Origin: Saccharopolyspora sp. SCSIO 74807
GTDB lineage: Bacteria > Actinomycetota > Actinomycetes > Mycobacteriales > Pseudonocardiaceae
Length of the DNA stretch: 64,000 nt
NCBI RefSeq assembly: GCF_037023755.1
Contig: NZ_CP146100.1
Span: forward strand, 4,991,501 to 5,055,500
Direction: 5' to 3'
This document shows positions 25,237 through 35,400 of this stretch, piece by piece. The translations under genes were made by a program, and so were the position numbers. Numbering within the stretch: position 1 is the first letter of the stretch; the number at the start of each line of letters is the position of its first letter. The notes under the pieces are model-generated. The model did not search any database, was not told where the DNA came from, and saw only the letters and a list, made by a program, of their open reading frames with translations.

Positions 25237-26799
25237 TTGACTACTGATGAGTCCATTAAGGACATTTCGGCTGATGCAGAAGAGGACACCGACGGTTACG
25301 ACGCAGCGGACGCCGCCGAGCCCGACTTCTGCCTGCTGTGGGTAGACCCTCACGACTTGATCATCGGAGTCAACGCACGGAAAGAGGTCCACCTCGACCG
25401 GCATTTCGTCGCCGACATCAGGCGGCGCGGGGTGCAGGAGCCCATCACGGCCCGCCGTGGAGCGGACGGTGAGTTGGTCGTTCGCAAGGGCCAGCGGCGC
25501 GCCCTCGGCGCCATTGAGGCACAGCGGGCAGTGGTCCCCGTTCTGCTCACCGGTGCCCAGGACCCGGACGAAGACGACCAGGCCACCATTGACAGGATCG
25601 TCGACCAACTCGGGGAAAACGAGCACCGGGACTCGCTCAGCGAACGTGACGAGCTCGGTGCCACCCAGGAACTGCTCGACCTTGGCCTGTCCGCGCGCCA
25701 GATCGCGACGAAACGATCGATTTCGCGCAAGCGGTCGGAGAACACCGCCACGATCGCGCGCTCGTCCGTAGCGTCCGAGGCGGTGAGCCAGTCGGGGCTC
25801 GACCTGATGCAGGCCGGTGTCCTCGCCGAGTTCGACGGCGACGACGAGGCTCAAGCCGAGTTGCGGGATACCGCCACCCTGCGCCCGCCACAGCTTCCGC
25901 ACGTCGCCCAGCGCTGGCGCGACCAGCGCGCCGAAGAAGCCGCTGTCGCCGCCGAAGCCAACGCGCTCGCCAGCCAAGGCGTCCGCGTCGTCGACCTTCC
26001 CTACTTCGGGCAAGGTGACATGCGGCGACTCACCAACCTGCGGCCGAGCCCGGACGACGAGCCAGGCACCGAACTCACCGACGGCGCCCACGCCGAATGC
26101 CCCGGACACGCCGTGTCCTTGAGTTACGACCGGAATTCCGGCCACGTCAACGCAAGCGGAGTCTGCACGGCCTATCTCGACCATGGGCACGCCGAGCGCT
26201 GGGCCGGCACCGGGCAGACCACCGGGTCGCTCACCAGCGAGCGCAGTCCCGGCGGCCCGATGAGCGAGGCCGACAAGGCATACCGCCGTAGTGTCATCGC
26301 CCGAGGGAAGGAATGGGACTCAGCTACGACCGTGCGGCGGGACTGGCTGCGCAAGTTCGCCGCAAGGAAGTCAGCTCCGAAAGACACTCCAGTGTGGACT
26401 GCACAGATCTGGTCGAGTGGCGATCACTGCCTGCGCAAAGCGCTGGAAAGCGGGCACGCCCTCGCAGCCGAGATGCTCGGGTTTTCCGGCGAACACGGAT
26501 CAATCGCGGAAGCAGCGTCGCAGAGCACTCCCTCCCGGGCGAATGTGATCACGGCAGTGCTGGCCATGGCCGCCATCGAGGCCAGCACCGACCGGCGCCA
26601 TACGTGGGAAGACCCCACTGACCTTCAGCGCAAGTACTTCGCGCAGATCCAGAAGTGGGGCTACGAGGCCGCGCCGGTCGAAACGCTGGTCACCACGGAG
26701 GACAAGCCGACCGAGCACTCGGACGGTCAGTCCGGGATCGAGAACGAAGCCTTGGAGTCGCACGCCGACTCCTGGCTCGACGACGACCTCGCTTCGTGA
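25237..26799 (+). CDS. ParB-like nuclease/partition domain protein
   Basis: 520 residues from a TTG with GGAAGGAG 6 nt upstream. Residues about 30-115 form a ParB/sulfiredoxin-like domain: VDPHDLIIGVNARKEVHLD, then VQEPITARR and the Arg-rich GQRRALGAIEA box. Next comes a helical segment with a possible helix-turn-helix (LSARQIATKRSISRKRSE). The C-terminal 250 residues are unrecognised. Proteins of this type on actinobacterial elements serve in partition or regulation. No ParA gene adjoins it. An acidic tail ends the protein. Confidence 0.8.
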   Translation: MTTDESIKDISADAEEDTDGYDAADAAEPDFCLLWVDPHDLIIGVNARKEVHLDRHFVADIRRRGVQEPITARRGADGELVVRKGQRRALGAIEAQRAVVPVLLTGAQDPDEDDQATIDRIVDQLGENEHRDSLSERDELGATQELLDLGLSARQIATKRSISRKRSENTATIARSSVASEAVSQSGLDLMQAGVLAEFDGDDEAQAELRDTATLRPPQLPHVAQRWRDQRAEEAAVAAEANALASQGVRVVDLPYFGQGDMRRLTNLRPSPDDEPGTELTDGAHAECPGHAVSLSYDRNSGHVNASGVCTAYLDHGHAERWAGTGQTTGSLTSERSPGGPMSEADKAYRRSVIARGKEWDSATTVRRDWLRKFAARKSAPKDTPVWTAQIWSSGDHCLRKALESGHALAAEMLGFSGEHGSIAEAASQSTPSRANVITAVLAMAAIEASTDRRHTWEDPTDLQRKYFAQIQKWGYEAAPVETLVTTEDKPTEHSDGQSGIENEALESHADSWLDDDLAS

Positions 26800-26808
26800 G
26801 CACGCCTT

Positions 26809-26844
26809 CGCTGGTCCCCGCACACGATCGTGCGGGGACCAGCG
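26809..26844 (+). terminator. Strong hairpin after the ParB-like gene
   Basis: CGCTGGTCCCCGCAC (26809-26823) is perfectly inverted at 26830-26844 around a 6-nt loop, a 15-bp stem starting 9 nt after the stop. No T-run follows. It separates the ParB-like gene from the primase gene. Confidence 0.75.
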
Positions 26845-26923
26845 GTTCAACCGAAGTACACGACATGGCACCGATTCCGGGCGACATCGGTCTTACCGTC
26901 GAGATGAACCAGGAGCCGCGCTG

Positions 26924-27841
26924 ATGAGTGTGCCCATGCCGAACACGTCGCTCACCGATCCTGGCAGCTTGCCGCCCTTGATGCGGGCCGCCCTGACCGC
27001 CGCCTCCGCCGGGCACGCCGTGTTCCCGCTGTGGCCGCGGTCGAAGCGGCCCGTATTCGAAGGCTGGGAATCGGCCGCTACGACCGATTCGCAGTGGATC
27101 CGCGACCAATGGTCGGCTACCCCGTACAACATCGGAATCGCCTGCGGACCTTCGCGCCTGCTAGTGATCGATTTGGACGACGCCGACGGGCACCGTGCGC
27201 CGCCGCAGTGGGAAGGAGCCAAGCACGGCTACGACGTGCTGGCCCGTCTCGCCGCCGCGAACGGAGAGCCATTCCCTGACGGGACCTACACGGTAGCCAC
27301 GCCGACCGGCTACCACTTGTACTTCCAGGCGCCGGAAACTCCCACACTGCGGTCCTCGGTCGGACGGCTGGGCTGGCGGATCGACACCCGCGGCGACGGC
27401 GGTTTCGTCGTCGCACCCGGCTCTATCCGTGCTGGAGGGGCTTACCGGGTGCTACGCCGTCAACCGATCGCTCCGCTGCCGCAATGGCTCGTAGCCGCGC
27501 TGACGCCGCCGCCCGCTCCGGAGCCGTCACCGGTCACAATCGACGCTGGCCACCTGGACGCTTATATCGAGGCTGCCGTCACCGCGGAGTCCAGCGCTGT
27601 GGCCACCGCCCCGTCCGGAACCCGGCACACGACGTTGCTTCACGCGGCGATCTCGCTCGGCACCCTGGTCGGTGCCGAGGTTCTCGATTACGACCACGCC
27701 CGTATCGCACTGCACAACGCAGCAGCGGGTCTCGGCGACGACTTCCCCGCTCGCGAAATCCACCGCACGGTCGAAGACGGGCTGGTCTACGGCATCCAGC
27801 GCCCGCGCACCCTACTTCCTCGCTCCGTACGAACTTCCTGA
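26924..27841 (+). CDS. Bifunctional DNA primase/polymerase (Prim-Pol, AEP superfamily)
   Basis: 305 residues with AGGAG before the ATG. The Prim-Pol fold is clear: GHAVFPLWPRSKRPVFEGWE, the catalytic LVIDLDDADG (metal Asp pair), the TPTGYHLYFQAP His motif and RIDTRGDGGFVVAPGS. These enzymes make primers, and often extend them, for plasmid or element replication. The usual C-terminal helicase is absent, so a host or separate helicase must be used. With the SSB gene 121 nt on, it forms the element's replication block. Confidence 0.9.
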   Translation: MSVPMPNTSLTDPGSLPPLMRAALTAASAGHAVFPLWPRSKRPVFEGWESAATTDSQWIRDQWSATPYNIGIACGPSRLLVIDLDDADGHRAPPQWEGAKHGYDVLARLAAANGEPFPDGTYTVATPTGYHLYFQAPETPTLRSSVGRLGWRIDTRGDGGFVVAPGSIRAGGAYRVLRRQPIAPLPQWLVAALTPPPAPEPSPVTIDAGHLDAYIEAAVTAESSAVATAPSGTRHTTLLHAAISLGTLVGAEVLDYDHARIALHNAAAGLGDDFPAREIHRTVEDGLVYGIQRPRTLLPRSVRTS

Positions 27842-27962
27842 TCTACGCGATCGACCACGTACCGGTTGCCCGAGACGTTCGGCCATACCGGGCGAATCTG
27901 CTCGCGCATTCGACCTGCGGGGCGCATCCACGTGTTCTTGACTGTCCTTTGAGGAGGCACCT

Positions 27963-28430
27963 ATGTCCGCCGAAACCGTGATCACCATCGTCGGCAACCT
28001 CACCGCCGATCCCGATCTGCGCTTCACCTCGTCAGGAACGCCGGTCGTGAACTTCACCGTGGCGTCCACGCCGCGGACGTTCGACCGCCAGACCGGCGAG
28101 TGGAAGGACCAGGAAACGCTGTTCTTGCGCTGCAGCATCTGGCGCCAGGCCGCCGAAAACGTCGCCGAGACCCTGACCCGCGGCATGCGGGTGATGGTCC
28201 AGGGCCGGCTGCGGCAGCGCTCGTTCGAGACGAAGGAGGGCGAGAAGCGCAGCGTCGTCCAGATGGAAGCCGACGAGGTCGCTGCGTCCCTGCGGTACGC
28301 CACGGCCAAGGTGAACAAGGTCAGCCGCAGCTCGAACGGCTTCGCCGGGAGCACCGCACCCGGCGATGACCCGTGGGTCGTACCCGCGTCGGAGGGCTCG
28401 GGCGAGCAGGCACACGAGGCGCCGTTCTAA
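27963..28430 (+). CDS. ssb: Single-stranded DNA-binding protein
   Basis: 155 residues with GAGGAGG before the ATG. The OB-fold reads [34 protein letters not shown] and [16 protein letters not shown], as in bacterial SSB. The short linker ends in EAPF, a partial form of the acidic DDDIPF tip that docks partner proteins. It is probably an element-borne copy that protects transferred or replicating strands. Confidence 0.95.
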   Translation: MSAETVITIVGNLTADPDLRFTSSGTPVVNFTVASTPRTFDRQTGEWKDQETLFLRCSIWRQAAENVAETLTRGMRVMVQGRLRQRSFETKEGEKRSVVQMEADEVAASLRYATAKVNKVSRSSNGFAGSTAPGDDPWVVPASEGSGEQAHEAPF

Positions 28431-28520
28431 CCGCGAGGCACTCACCCAGCTACCCCGGCCGATACCAGCGCATTTGCTCGCTTCCGCCCGACGCCATGCG
28501 CTTCCCGCCAGGAGGCAACG

Positions 28521-29018
28521 ATGCCCTTTCAGGTCGCAATCACCCGCTACGAGAACACGCTCCGCCCTGATCCAGACGTTGTATGGCGGACCATCCATAT
28601 AGGAGTGGATCAGTTTCAGGCACTTGAACTGATCCGGAAGGCGACCCGTGGCTTCCTCGGTGAGTTGACTGGGTTCAACATCGTCGACGAGGTCGAAACG
28701 CCCGTGCCCGAGACGGATCTCGTGGCTCTCGCCTATGCCACCGCGAACCGGTACCCGGTGTATCGCACGCGTTTCGCAGACTGGGTCGCCGACAAACTCG
28801 GCGACCTCCTGTTTCCCTGGGACGATGGCGTACTGATCCCGACACCGCCTCCGTCGTACTGGTTCCGAGCCGCCTGCTGGCTACGTCGGATGCTCGGCGA
28901 CGTGGAAGATTGGCTGGCCGAGCACGTTGCCGCCGTCTATGGCGCCAACCTGCACAGCGAGCTTGTCCGCCACGACACTCGTGCCACCAACGGCGCGCTG
29001 CACTGCGCGCATAGCTGA
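28521..29018 (+). CDS. Hypothetical protein
   Basis: 165 residues with AGGAGG before the ATG. The central part is alpha/beta, and the C-terminus is Trp-rich and amphipathic (SYWFRAACWLRRMLGDVEDW). No family is recognised. It follows the SSB gene in the same direction. Confidence 0.6.
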   Translation: MPFQVAITRYENTLRPDPDVVWRTIHIGVDQFQALELIRKATRGFLGELTGFNIVDEVETPVPETDLVALAYATANRYPVYRTRFADWVADKLGDLLFPWDDGVLIPTPPPSYWFRAACWLRRMLGDVEDWLAEHVAAVYGANLHSELVRHDTRATNGALHCAHS

Positions 29019-29041
29019 GTTGCCCCGGGCCCGGAGAGATC

Positions 29042-29182
29042 GTGACCATCTGGCCGAGTCGAACGACCGCCGCCCCCGCTCCGTCCGTGGCACTGCTGCT
29101 TATGCGTCCCAACCGGGTATCCGGCCCGAACCCCGCGGTATCCACCCGGGCCAGGTTCTCCGAAGGAGCGCTGCACCCGTGA
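29042..29182 (+). CDS. Possible small protein upstream of the membrane protein
   Basis: A 46-codon frame from a GTG with GGAGAG just upstream. Its stop overlaps the GTG start proposed for the next gene (GTGA). The sequence (MTIWPSRTTAAPAPSVALLL) is not distinctive. Coupling is the main argument for translation. Confidence 0.25.
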   Translation: MTIWPSRTTAAPAPSVALLLMRPNRVSGPNPAVSTRARFSEGALHP

Positions 29183-29694
29183 AGGTAGGTCCCCACCACT
29201 CGCACTTCGCATCGACTCAACCACATCGCCGTTCGGGAGATGTCGGACGGTCTCGCTACCCTCCCGACATGCGTTTCCGGTCCTACGTCGTATTTCTGCG
29301 CATCAGCGGCGCCGCCGGGATCGGCGTCCTGCTCGGGTGCGCGATCATGGGCGCTCTGCATCTCCTGTTCGGCTGGGTGCCGGTCACCGGGGACTGGCTC
29401 CTTGCCACGCCGGTACTGGTCGCGCTCGGCGCACTTGTCGGCCTCGTCGCCGCGACTCTCACCCGGCTTTGGCTAGTTCCCAGTGCTCGGCGACGACGCC
29501 TGCTCGGAACGATCACCGGCGCGATCGCGGTCCCCCTTGCCACGAACGGCTTGGCGACTGCGGAGCCACACCTCGGGATAGCTGTCCCAGCTGTACTGGC
29601 TGGCGCGGCGATCACCACGACGCTGTGGATTCGGGGCTACCGCCGGGAGACCGAACTGCTCCGACAGCAGCTTCGCCCAGGCCAGCTGTACTGA
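29179..29694 (+). CDS. Multi-pass membrane protein
   Basis: 171 residues from a GTG with AAGGAG 10 nt upstream; an ATG at 29269 is an alternative that lacks a ribosome site. About four hydrophobic helices follow residue 30 (GIGVLLGCAIMGALHLLF, TPVLVALGALVGLVAATL, ITGAIAVPLATNGLAT, AVPAVLAGAAITTTLW), and the end is a short Arg/Gln-rich cytoplasmic tail. No family is recognised. It ends the rightward core block, 60 nt from the convergent coiled-coil gene. Confidence 0.65.
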   Translation: MKVGPHHSHFASTQPHRRSGDVGRSRYPPDMRFRSYVVFLRISGAAGIGVLLGCAIMGALHLLFGWVPVTGDWLLATPVLVALGALVGLVAATLTRLWLVPSARRRRLLGTITGAIAVPLATNGLATAEPHLGIAVPAVLAGAAITTTLWIRGYRRETELLRQQLRPGQLY

Positions 29695-29754
29695 GGCGCT
29701 GCACGGCCTCCGTTCAACAGAGGCTTTGTCCTTCCGAGAGTTCTGCAACGACCG

Positions 29755-30300
29755 CTACGGCAGGTCCAACCAGGACGAGCGAGTTGGTTCGCCGTCGGTC
29801 AACGTCGGCTCGTGCTGCTGGCCGTCGAGATGCCGTTTCGCCTTCTGCTCCGGCGGAGGCTGCACACTCGAGCGGTCTTCGGACGGTTCGCCTCCAGTGC
29901 GAGCTACGGCCAAGATTCGGCGGGTTTCCTTGACCGAGTCGATCTCCAGCAGCTGGGAGATCTGCTCGACGGTACGGCCGCCGGCCTGGTGGATCCGCAG
30001 CGCCGCCTGCGCTTGTCGATCATGCGCAGCCGCAGTGGAAGCACATAGGTCGTCGCGCACACTGTCGATCTTGTGCTGCAGTGTGTTGATCTTGTTCTCG
30101 GCCGTCTGCTCCGCGGTGGCGATGTCCTCGCCGGCCTCGACGTATTCGGCCAGAGCCGCGTCGACTTCCTGTTCGCGGCGGCGCTGTTCGGCGAGTTGCT
30201 CAGCGTTGCGGCGCCGCGCCGCTTCCAGTTGCTGGCTGATCTTGGTGGATCGACGGGGTCGGTGCATCCTCTTGGTCGCGTTGTCGGTCATCTCGGTCAT
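29755..30300 (-). CDS. Coiled-coil protein with a possible C-terminal helix-turn-helix
   Basis: 181 residues from an ATG at 30300 (or 30291, better spaced from GAAGGG). Residues 20-100 are a Gln/Glu/Arg/Ala-rich coiled coil (LEAARRRNAEQLAEQRRRE). Next comes GRTVEQISQLLEIDSVKETRRILAV, which resembles a sigma-region-4-type or MerR-type helix-turn-helix. Such proteins beside relaxase genes often act in nicking or regulation. It lies on the other strand from the relaxase with the repeat-rich region between. Confidence 0.6.
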   Translation of the reverse strand: MTEMTDNATKRMHRPRRSTKISQQLEAARRRNAEQLAEQRRREQEVDAALAEYVEAGEDIATAEQTAENKINTLQHKIDSVRDDLCASTAAAHDRQAQAALRIHQAGGRTVEQISQLLEIDSVKETRRILAVARTGGEPSEDRSSVQPPPEQKAKRHLDGQQHEPTLTDGEPTRSSWLDLP

Positions 30301-30442
30301 CCCTTCTCGACAGGAGTTTCGGTGCGTTGGTGTGGCCAGGCTAGGAACGCTGTCGAGCAAGGTGTCGGTCTCCGGCGAATGCTCTACGGCGGCCGGGTTG
30401 GCGCGAACGCGGAGCGATGCTCCCGCGCCGCGTCTAGAAGAT

Positions 30443-30480
30443 CCGGGGGTGTGTCCGGCGTTGCGCCGACACACCCCCGG
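30443..30480. repeat. Long inverted repeat upstream of the coiled-coil gene
   Basis: CCGGGGGTGTGTCCGGCG (30443-30460) pairs with 30464-30480, with a single bulged G and a 3-nt loop. It lies 143 bp upstream of the minus-strand coiled-coil gene, at the start of the 880-bp non-coding zone 30301-31181. It could be a terminator or part of the origin region. Confidence 0.6.
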
Positions 30481-30701
30481 CGGGCAGGGCGCGCAAGCCT
30501 CGAGAGGCTTACCGCCGCGAGGACGGCTCGGCCAAGAACGCACCCACCCAGGCACCGGGCACGGAAGGGGTTCACCTCGATCCGCGCACGCAGTGCGTGG
30601 TCAGGTTACCGCGCATACCGGCACCATCGGCGCGGGGAAGCGTTTACGGGCCCTGACTCACCTCGCCCACTCACGTCCGGACTACTGAGGCGGTCCCGGT
30701 G

Positions 30702-30981
30702 ATGCTGCCTGACGGCGACGGCTCGTGTTGCCGTCTCACCTGGACCTGCCCGTCTTTTTCCGCTGACGGGCAGCGGAGCATAGCCCTCCGGCGGGCCGCA
30801 TCAAGCCGCAGGAAAAAACTTTTTGGGCGGGGACCCCGAGCCCCACCCAAAAACTTTTTTCCTAACGCGGCTTGACCCGACCCGCCTACGGGCAGGAATT
30901 GAGCTGCCAGCGGAAAAAGAAGGGCAGGGGCGGGCTGCGCCCTCAAAAGAAGCGGCCCGAGCCATGCTGCCTAACGGCGAC
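30702..30981. repeat. Nested inverted repeats flanked by direct repeats; candidate oriT or replication origin
   Basis: An 18-bp direct repeat (30702-30719 and 30964-30981, one mismatch, ATGCTGCCTRACGGCGAC) flanks a composite dyad centred at 30836. Outer 20-bp arms are at 30746-30765 and 30908-30927 (one mismatch). Inner 22-bp arms are at 30811-30832 and 30841-30862 (two mismatches, each with A and T runs). GGCGGG/CCCGCC and CAAGCCGC/GCGGCTTG pairs lie between. The outer left arm can instead form a local 9-bp hairpin (30746-30754 with 30765-30773). No credible gene covers it. A position just before the relaxase operon fits oriT. Confidence 0.75.
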
Positions 30982-31088
30982 CACCCGGCCATCCGGCCGC
31001 CGGTTGATCACCGAGTCACCACAGCTCACAAGGCCAACACCAATAGTTCTAGGTTTCAGAAAAAGCACGATAATAGCGGATTATAGAG

Positions 31089-31118
31089 TTGCCTTTCGGG
31101 GCGCCCCAACGGTAAAAT
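31089..31118 (+). promoter_or_regulatory. Probable promoter of the zinc-ribbon / traA region
   Basis: TTGCCT (31089-31094) and TAAAAT (31113-31118) are 18 bp apart, in an AT-rich stretch 64 bp upstream of the 31182 ATG. The spacer holds the palindrome GGGGCGCCCC (31098-31107), a likely repressor site. Confidence 0.6.
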
Positions 31119-31181
31119 GGTAGTTGTAACGACGCTGGGAAGGCCAAGCCCGGCGGAGGATACAAAACAGGGGTTCACATC

Positions 31182-32132
31182 ATGCATATTTCTGCGTTGC
31201 TCCGTCCCGTTTCCGAAGTACTCACCGAAGTATCGGCGCTGTTGGATGCGCGTGACTACCGCGGTGCGGTAGAGCTGTTCGGCTCCATGCGCCCGTCCGA
31301 TCGGGAGCTGTCCGCGCTGCTGGAGTGCGCGCGGGTGCTGCAGCGCCCGGCAAAGGTGGCGCGGCCGAAGCTGGAAGCCTTGCAACAACGTGCCGCTAAC
31401 GACGTGGGCGACCTGATCGCGGCTTGCACGCCTGCCGACTGGGACCAACACCGCCCTACGTCGGTTCTCGACACGCACAACGGTGCCGACCGTGTTCCGC
31501 GTTGGCACGCGGCCAACCGGCACGAGGCCCCGCGCGACTTCACCACCGGCCGCACCCTGCGGCGCCTGGGTGCTGACCGCACCGAGGTAAGGCGCGCCAA
31601 GCGCGCCCACGAGCTGATGGAGAAGTACGCCGCTACGCGACTGGGAATCGACGACGACGCGCCTGCCGAACCTGCCCGGGTAGACACCGCGCGTGCCCGT
31701 CCGGACTCTCCCAGGGTGTACGCATCCGGTCTCGACTACGACGACGCGGCCAAGCACCCGGCGCGCGGGCGGTGCGTGTCCTGCAACGTGGAGCCGTCGG
31801 AGACCGACCGTCGCCAGCGTGACGGGTTGTGCGAGGAGTGCCGAGAGCGCGGCCGTCCCGGCTTGCAGGTGCTCCCGGTAGATGCTTCGCGCGCCGACCG
31901 GATCCGCGCCGTTTGCGCCTACCGCTACGCCAACGCGCCGCACCCGGTTGCGGCGCTGCGAACCGAGTGGGCGCGGTACTCCCGCAGTGAGGATCAGCTC
32001 ATCGTGGAGGACTGGGTCAGTCGCAACGTTCCGCCCGTCGAGCGGCGTGCCGCCGCTGCTGCTGAGCCCGTCGCGTTGCCCGCTCCTCGTGCGGTTTACG
32101 ACGACGTCGCTCCAATGCGCGTCGCTGCTTGA
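31182..32132 (+). CDS. Hypothetical zinc-ribbon protein preceding the relaxase
   Basis: 316 residues. The N-terminal half is helical (LRPVSEVLTEVSALLDARDYRGAVELF). A four-Cys zinc ribbon sits around residues 205-230 (RCVSCNVEP...LCEECRERG). A helical end follows, then an Ala/Pro-rich tail. No named family is recognised. The position between the candidate origin and traA suggests a transfer accessory or DNA-binding role. A strong terminator follows the stop. Confidence 0.7.
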   Translation: MHISALLRPVSEVLTEVSALLDARDYRGAVELFGSMRPSDRELSALLECARVLQRPAKVARPKLEALQQRAANDVGDLIAACTPADWDQHRPTSVLDTHNGADRVPRWHAANRHEAPRDFTTGRTLRRLGADRTEVRRAKRAHELMEKYAATRLGIDDDAPAEPARVDTARARPDSPRVYASGLDYDDAAKHPARGRCVSCNVEPSETDRRQRDGLCEECRERGRPGLQVLPVDASRADRIRAVCAYRYANAPHPVAALRTEWARYSRSEDQLIVEDWVSRNVPPVERRAAAAAEPVALPAPRAVYDDVAPMRVAA

Positions 32133-32145
32133 TCACCGCTCGCTG

Positions 32146-32183
32146 CGCGGGTGCCCTCCGAGTTCGGAGGGCACCCGCGTTTT
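32146..32183 (+). terminator. Intrinsic terminator before traA
   Basis: CGCGGGTGCCCTCCG (32146-32160) pairs perfectly with 32165-32179 around a 4-nt loop and is followed by TTTT. This ends the 31182 transcript, so traA must have its own promoter in 32184-32480 or depend on read-through. Confidence 0.85.
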
Positions 32184-32481
32184 GTGTGTGCGCGCCGGGT
32201 GCGCACACACATGGCACTTTCAGCCGCCGCGCACCGCATCCCTGCCGTGCTCCGAACCCGGAACATCACCGCACGCCGCCTTCCCCCCTCGCCGACCACA
32301 CCCCGACCACACCGGCCTGTCGGCCGGCCTCCGGCGCCATGCGCCTACGGCCACAGCACCTCTTGCACTCGGAGTGCTCCCCGGTTCTGTATCGATTGCG
32401 GTCGCACGGGTGCGACGGCGGCCTGCAGCGAGCATGAACACAGGAATCGGTCACCGAGCAGGTCCTGCGTGGGTGCTTCGC

Positions 32482-35400
32482 ATGATGGGAATCCGCAAGA
32501 TCACGCCGGGAGGTCACGAGTACCTCGTCGGCAACGTCGCCTGCGGTGACCGGGACCTGGACGCCGGTGAGACGCTGGCGGACTACTACTTCCGGCACGG
32601 CTATCCACCGGGCCAGTGGTTCGGTGCGGCAGCGGCCAATCTGGGCATGACCGGCGAGGTCACCGCCGCGCAGATGCAGGCGCTGTTCGGCGAGGGAAGG
32701 CACCCCGACGCTGACGGGATCGAAGCCCGTGCCATCGCCGCAGGGATGAGTCCCGCGAAGGCGCTGGAGGCAACGAAGCTCGGCAACCGGTTCCCGCGAT
32801 TCGGCAACATCGACGATCTGCGAACGAAGATCCGCGAGGCGTACACCGCCTACAACACCGAACGGGGGCGCAAGGCCAACGCGCCGATCAACGAGATCGA
32901 CCGCGCCCGCATCCGGCGTGACGTACAAGGCCGGGCCTTCACCGAGGTTCACGGCGCAGCTCCAAGCAGCCACGAAGAGCTGGATGCGTGGCTGGCCGAG
33001 CAGCGCCGGATGCTCAAGACGGCCACCGCCGGGTACGAACTCGTCTTCGCGCCACCGAAGTCGGTGAGCACTGCGTGGGCCTTGGGCAACACCCCGACCC
33101 GAGAACGCATCGCCGACGTACACCGCCAAGCCGTGCGCGACACCCTCAAGCATCTGGAACAGCACGCGGCGTTCACGCGCAAAGGCGCGGGTGGGCTGGC
33201 CCAGCTCAACGCCGGCGGGATCGCCGCGACGCTCTTCGAGCACTGGGACAGCCGCAGCGGTGACCCCCACCTGCACACCCACGTGCCCGTCAGCACCAAG
33301 GTTCAGAGCCCGGATGGGAAATGGACATCGCTGGACGGGCGCACTCTGCTGGCCGCCTCGGTCACGCTCAGCGAGTTCTACAACTCCCGCGTCCGGGACC
33401 TGATGCGGGAGCACGGCGCGAACTTCAGCGAACGCCCGCAACACGGCATCGACCTGAAACGCCCCGTCTGGGAGCTCGACGGTGTGCCTTCGGAGCTGCT
33501 GGACGGGTTCTCCCAACGGGCGGCCGCGGTGGAGCGCGAACGCGCACGAGGCATCGTGGACCACCGCCGCGAAACCGGTCGCGAGCCGACTTCGAAGGAG
33601 CTGCTCGAGATCGGCCGCCGTGCGCAGTACGCCACACGGCACGCCAAGCAGCCCGCGCAGTCGCTGTCGCAACACGTGGCGCGGTGGCGGGCCCAAGCCG
33701 CGGAAATCATCGGCGACGCAGCAGTATCCGGGCTCGGCAAGCGGGTCTTCAGCTCCCAGCGCGAGAAGCAGTCCGAAGTCGACCTTCCGTCCTTGGCAGC
33801 CGCGACCTTGGCGGAGGTCTCCGAGCACTACGCGCACTTCAACCAGTGGAACTTGCTCGCCGAGGCGCACCGGCAATCCGCGCGCCTGGTCGTTCCCACC
33901 GCCGAGCGCGAGCAACTGGTGGATCGAATCGTGCAAACCGTGCTCGACGAGGCGGAAACGGTGCCGCTGCAAGCACCTGCGTTGGTTGAAGAACCGGACT
34001 CGCTGCGCCGCGCCGACGGGGAGAGCGTGTTCATCGAGCACCGCTCGCAACGCTGGACCACGCACCAGACGCTGCGTGAGGAAGCCGCGCTCGCCGCTTG
34101 GGGACAGCGCCGCGACGGACAGCGCATCACCCCGGAGACCGTCGAGAACGCGGTACGGAAAGCGCGCCTCAACACCGGCCAGCAGGCTGCGGTAACCGGC
34201 TTCGCAACCTCCGGACGCCGGGTGCAGCTACTACTCGCTCCAGCGGGCTCCGGCAAGACCACGACGATGCGGGTGTTCGCCGATTCTTGGCGCAGCGCAG
34301 GGGGTCGAGTCTTCGCCTTCGGCCCGTCGGCGCGGGCGGCCCAGGAGCTCGGGCACGCCATCGACGCCCGCCCGCATACCCTGCACCAGGTCACGACAGC
34401 TCAGCAGCTGGGCACCGTCGAGCGGTCCTTCGATTTCGCCCGCGGAGACGTTCTCATCATCGATGAGGCCGCGATGGCTGGAACGCACACGCTCCACGCG
34501 GTCACGCGCTATGCACTGGAACGCGGCGCGGACGTGCGCCTGGTCGGCGACGATCGCCAGCTTTCGGCTGTCGAGGCAGGCGGGGCGGTGCGATGGTTTT
34601 CGCTCCAGAACCCCGATTCGGTGCTGCGACTCCGCGAAGTCGTGCGGTTCCACGACCGAGGGCAGGCCCAAGCCTCACTGCTGCTGCACTCGGCCGATCC
34701 GGCCGGGTTGGACTACTACTTCGAGCGCGACTGGGTGCAGGGCGGCTCGCGAGAATCGATGCGCGAAGCCGCCCACCTCGCATGGCGATCCGACTTGGAC
34801 AACGGACGCCAGTCGCTGCTGATCGTGCCGACCAACGAGGACGTCGTCGACCTCAACCTGCAAGCCCGGGAATTGCGTCTGTCCCGGGGCGATGTCGACC
34901 CGCAGCAGTCAGTGCGGCTGCACGACGGCACCGCCGCCAGCGCAGGCGACTGGATCGTCACGCGCCACAACGACAGGTTGAAAACCCTGTTCCGTGGCAC
35001 CGACTTCGTGAAGAATGGAGACACCTGGACAGTCCAGCGAGTGCACCGTGACGGCGCTCTGAGACTGCGCCACCAAGCCAACGGCGGCACATTGGTGCTG
35101 CCCGCAGAGTACGTGCGCGAACACGTCGAACTCGCCTACGCCGCCACGGTCAACCGCGTGCAGGGCATGACCTCCAAGTACACCGCTCACGGCATCGTTA
35201 CCCGCGGGCTGTCGCGCGAACAGCTCTACACCCTGCTCACCCGTGCCCGCGGCGAGAACCGGCTGTTCGTCGAAACCCACGAGCACACCCTCGATTCGCA
35301 TCAAGAGACGCCGCTGGAGAGCACCCCGCGCGGCGTCCTGGAGACCGCGTTGCAACGGTCGTCAGCGGAGACCTCCGCGACCGAGGAACTGCGCGGTTCG

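Noticed and set aside
26865..26924. A 19-codon frame (MAPIPGDIGLTVEMNQEPR) ending at the primase start
   Set aside because: It has no ribosome site, so leader status was not claimed, although its TGATG junction with the primase would allow coupling.
30823..31086. An 87-codon open frame inside the nested repeat region
   Set aside because: It exists only because of the repeat's base composition; the translation is repetitive Lys/Pro/Arg with no ribosome site.
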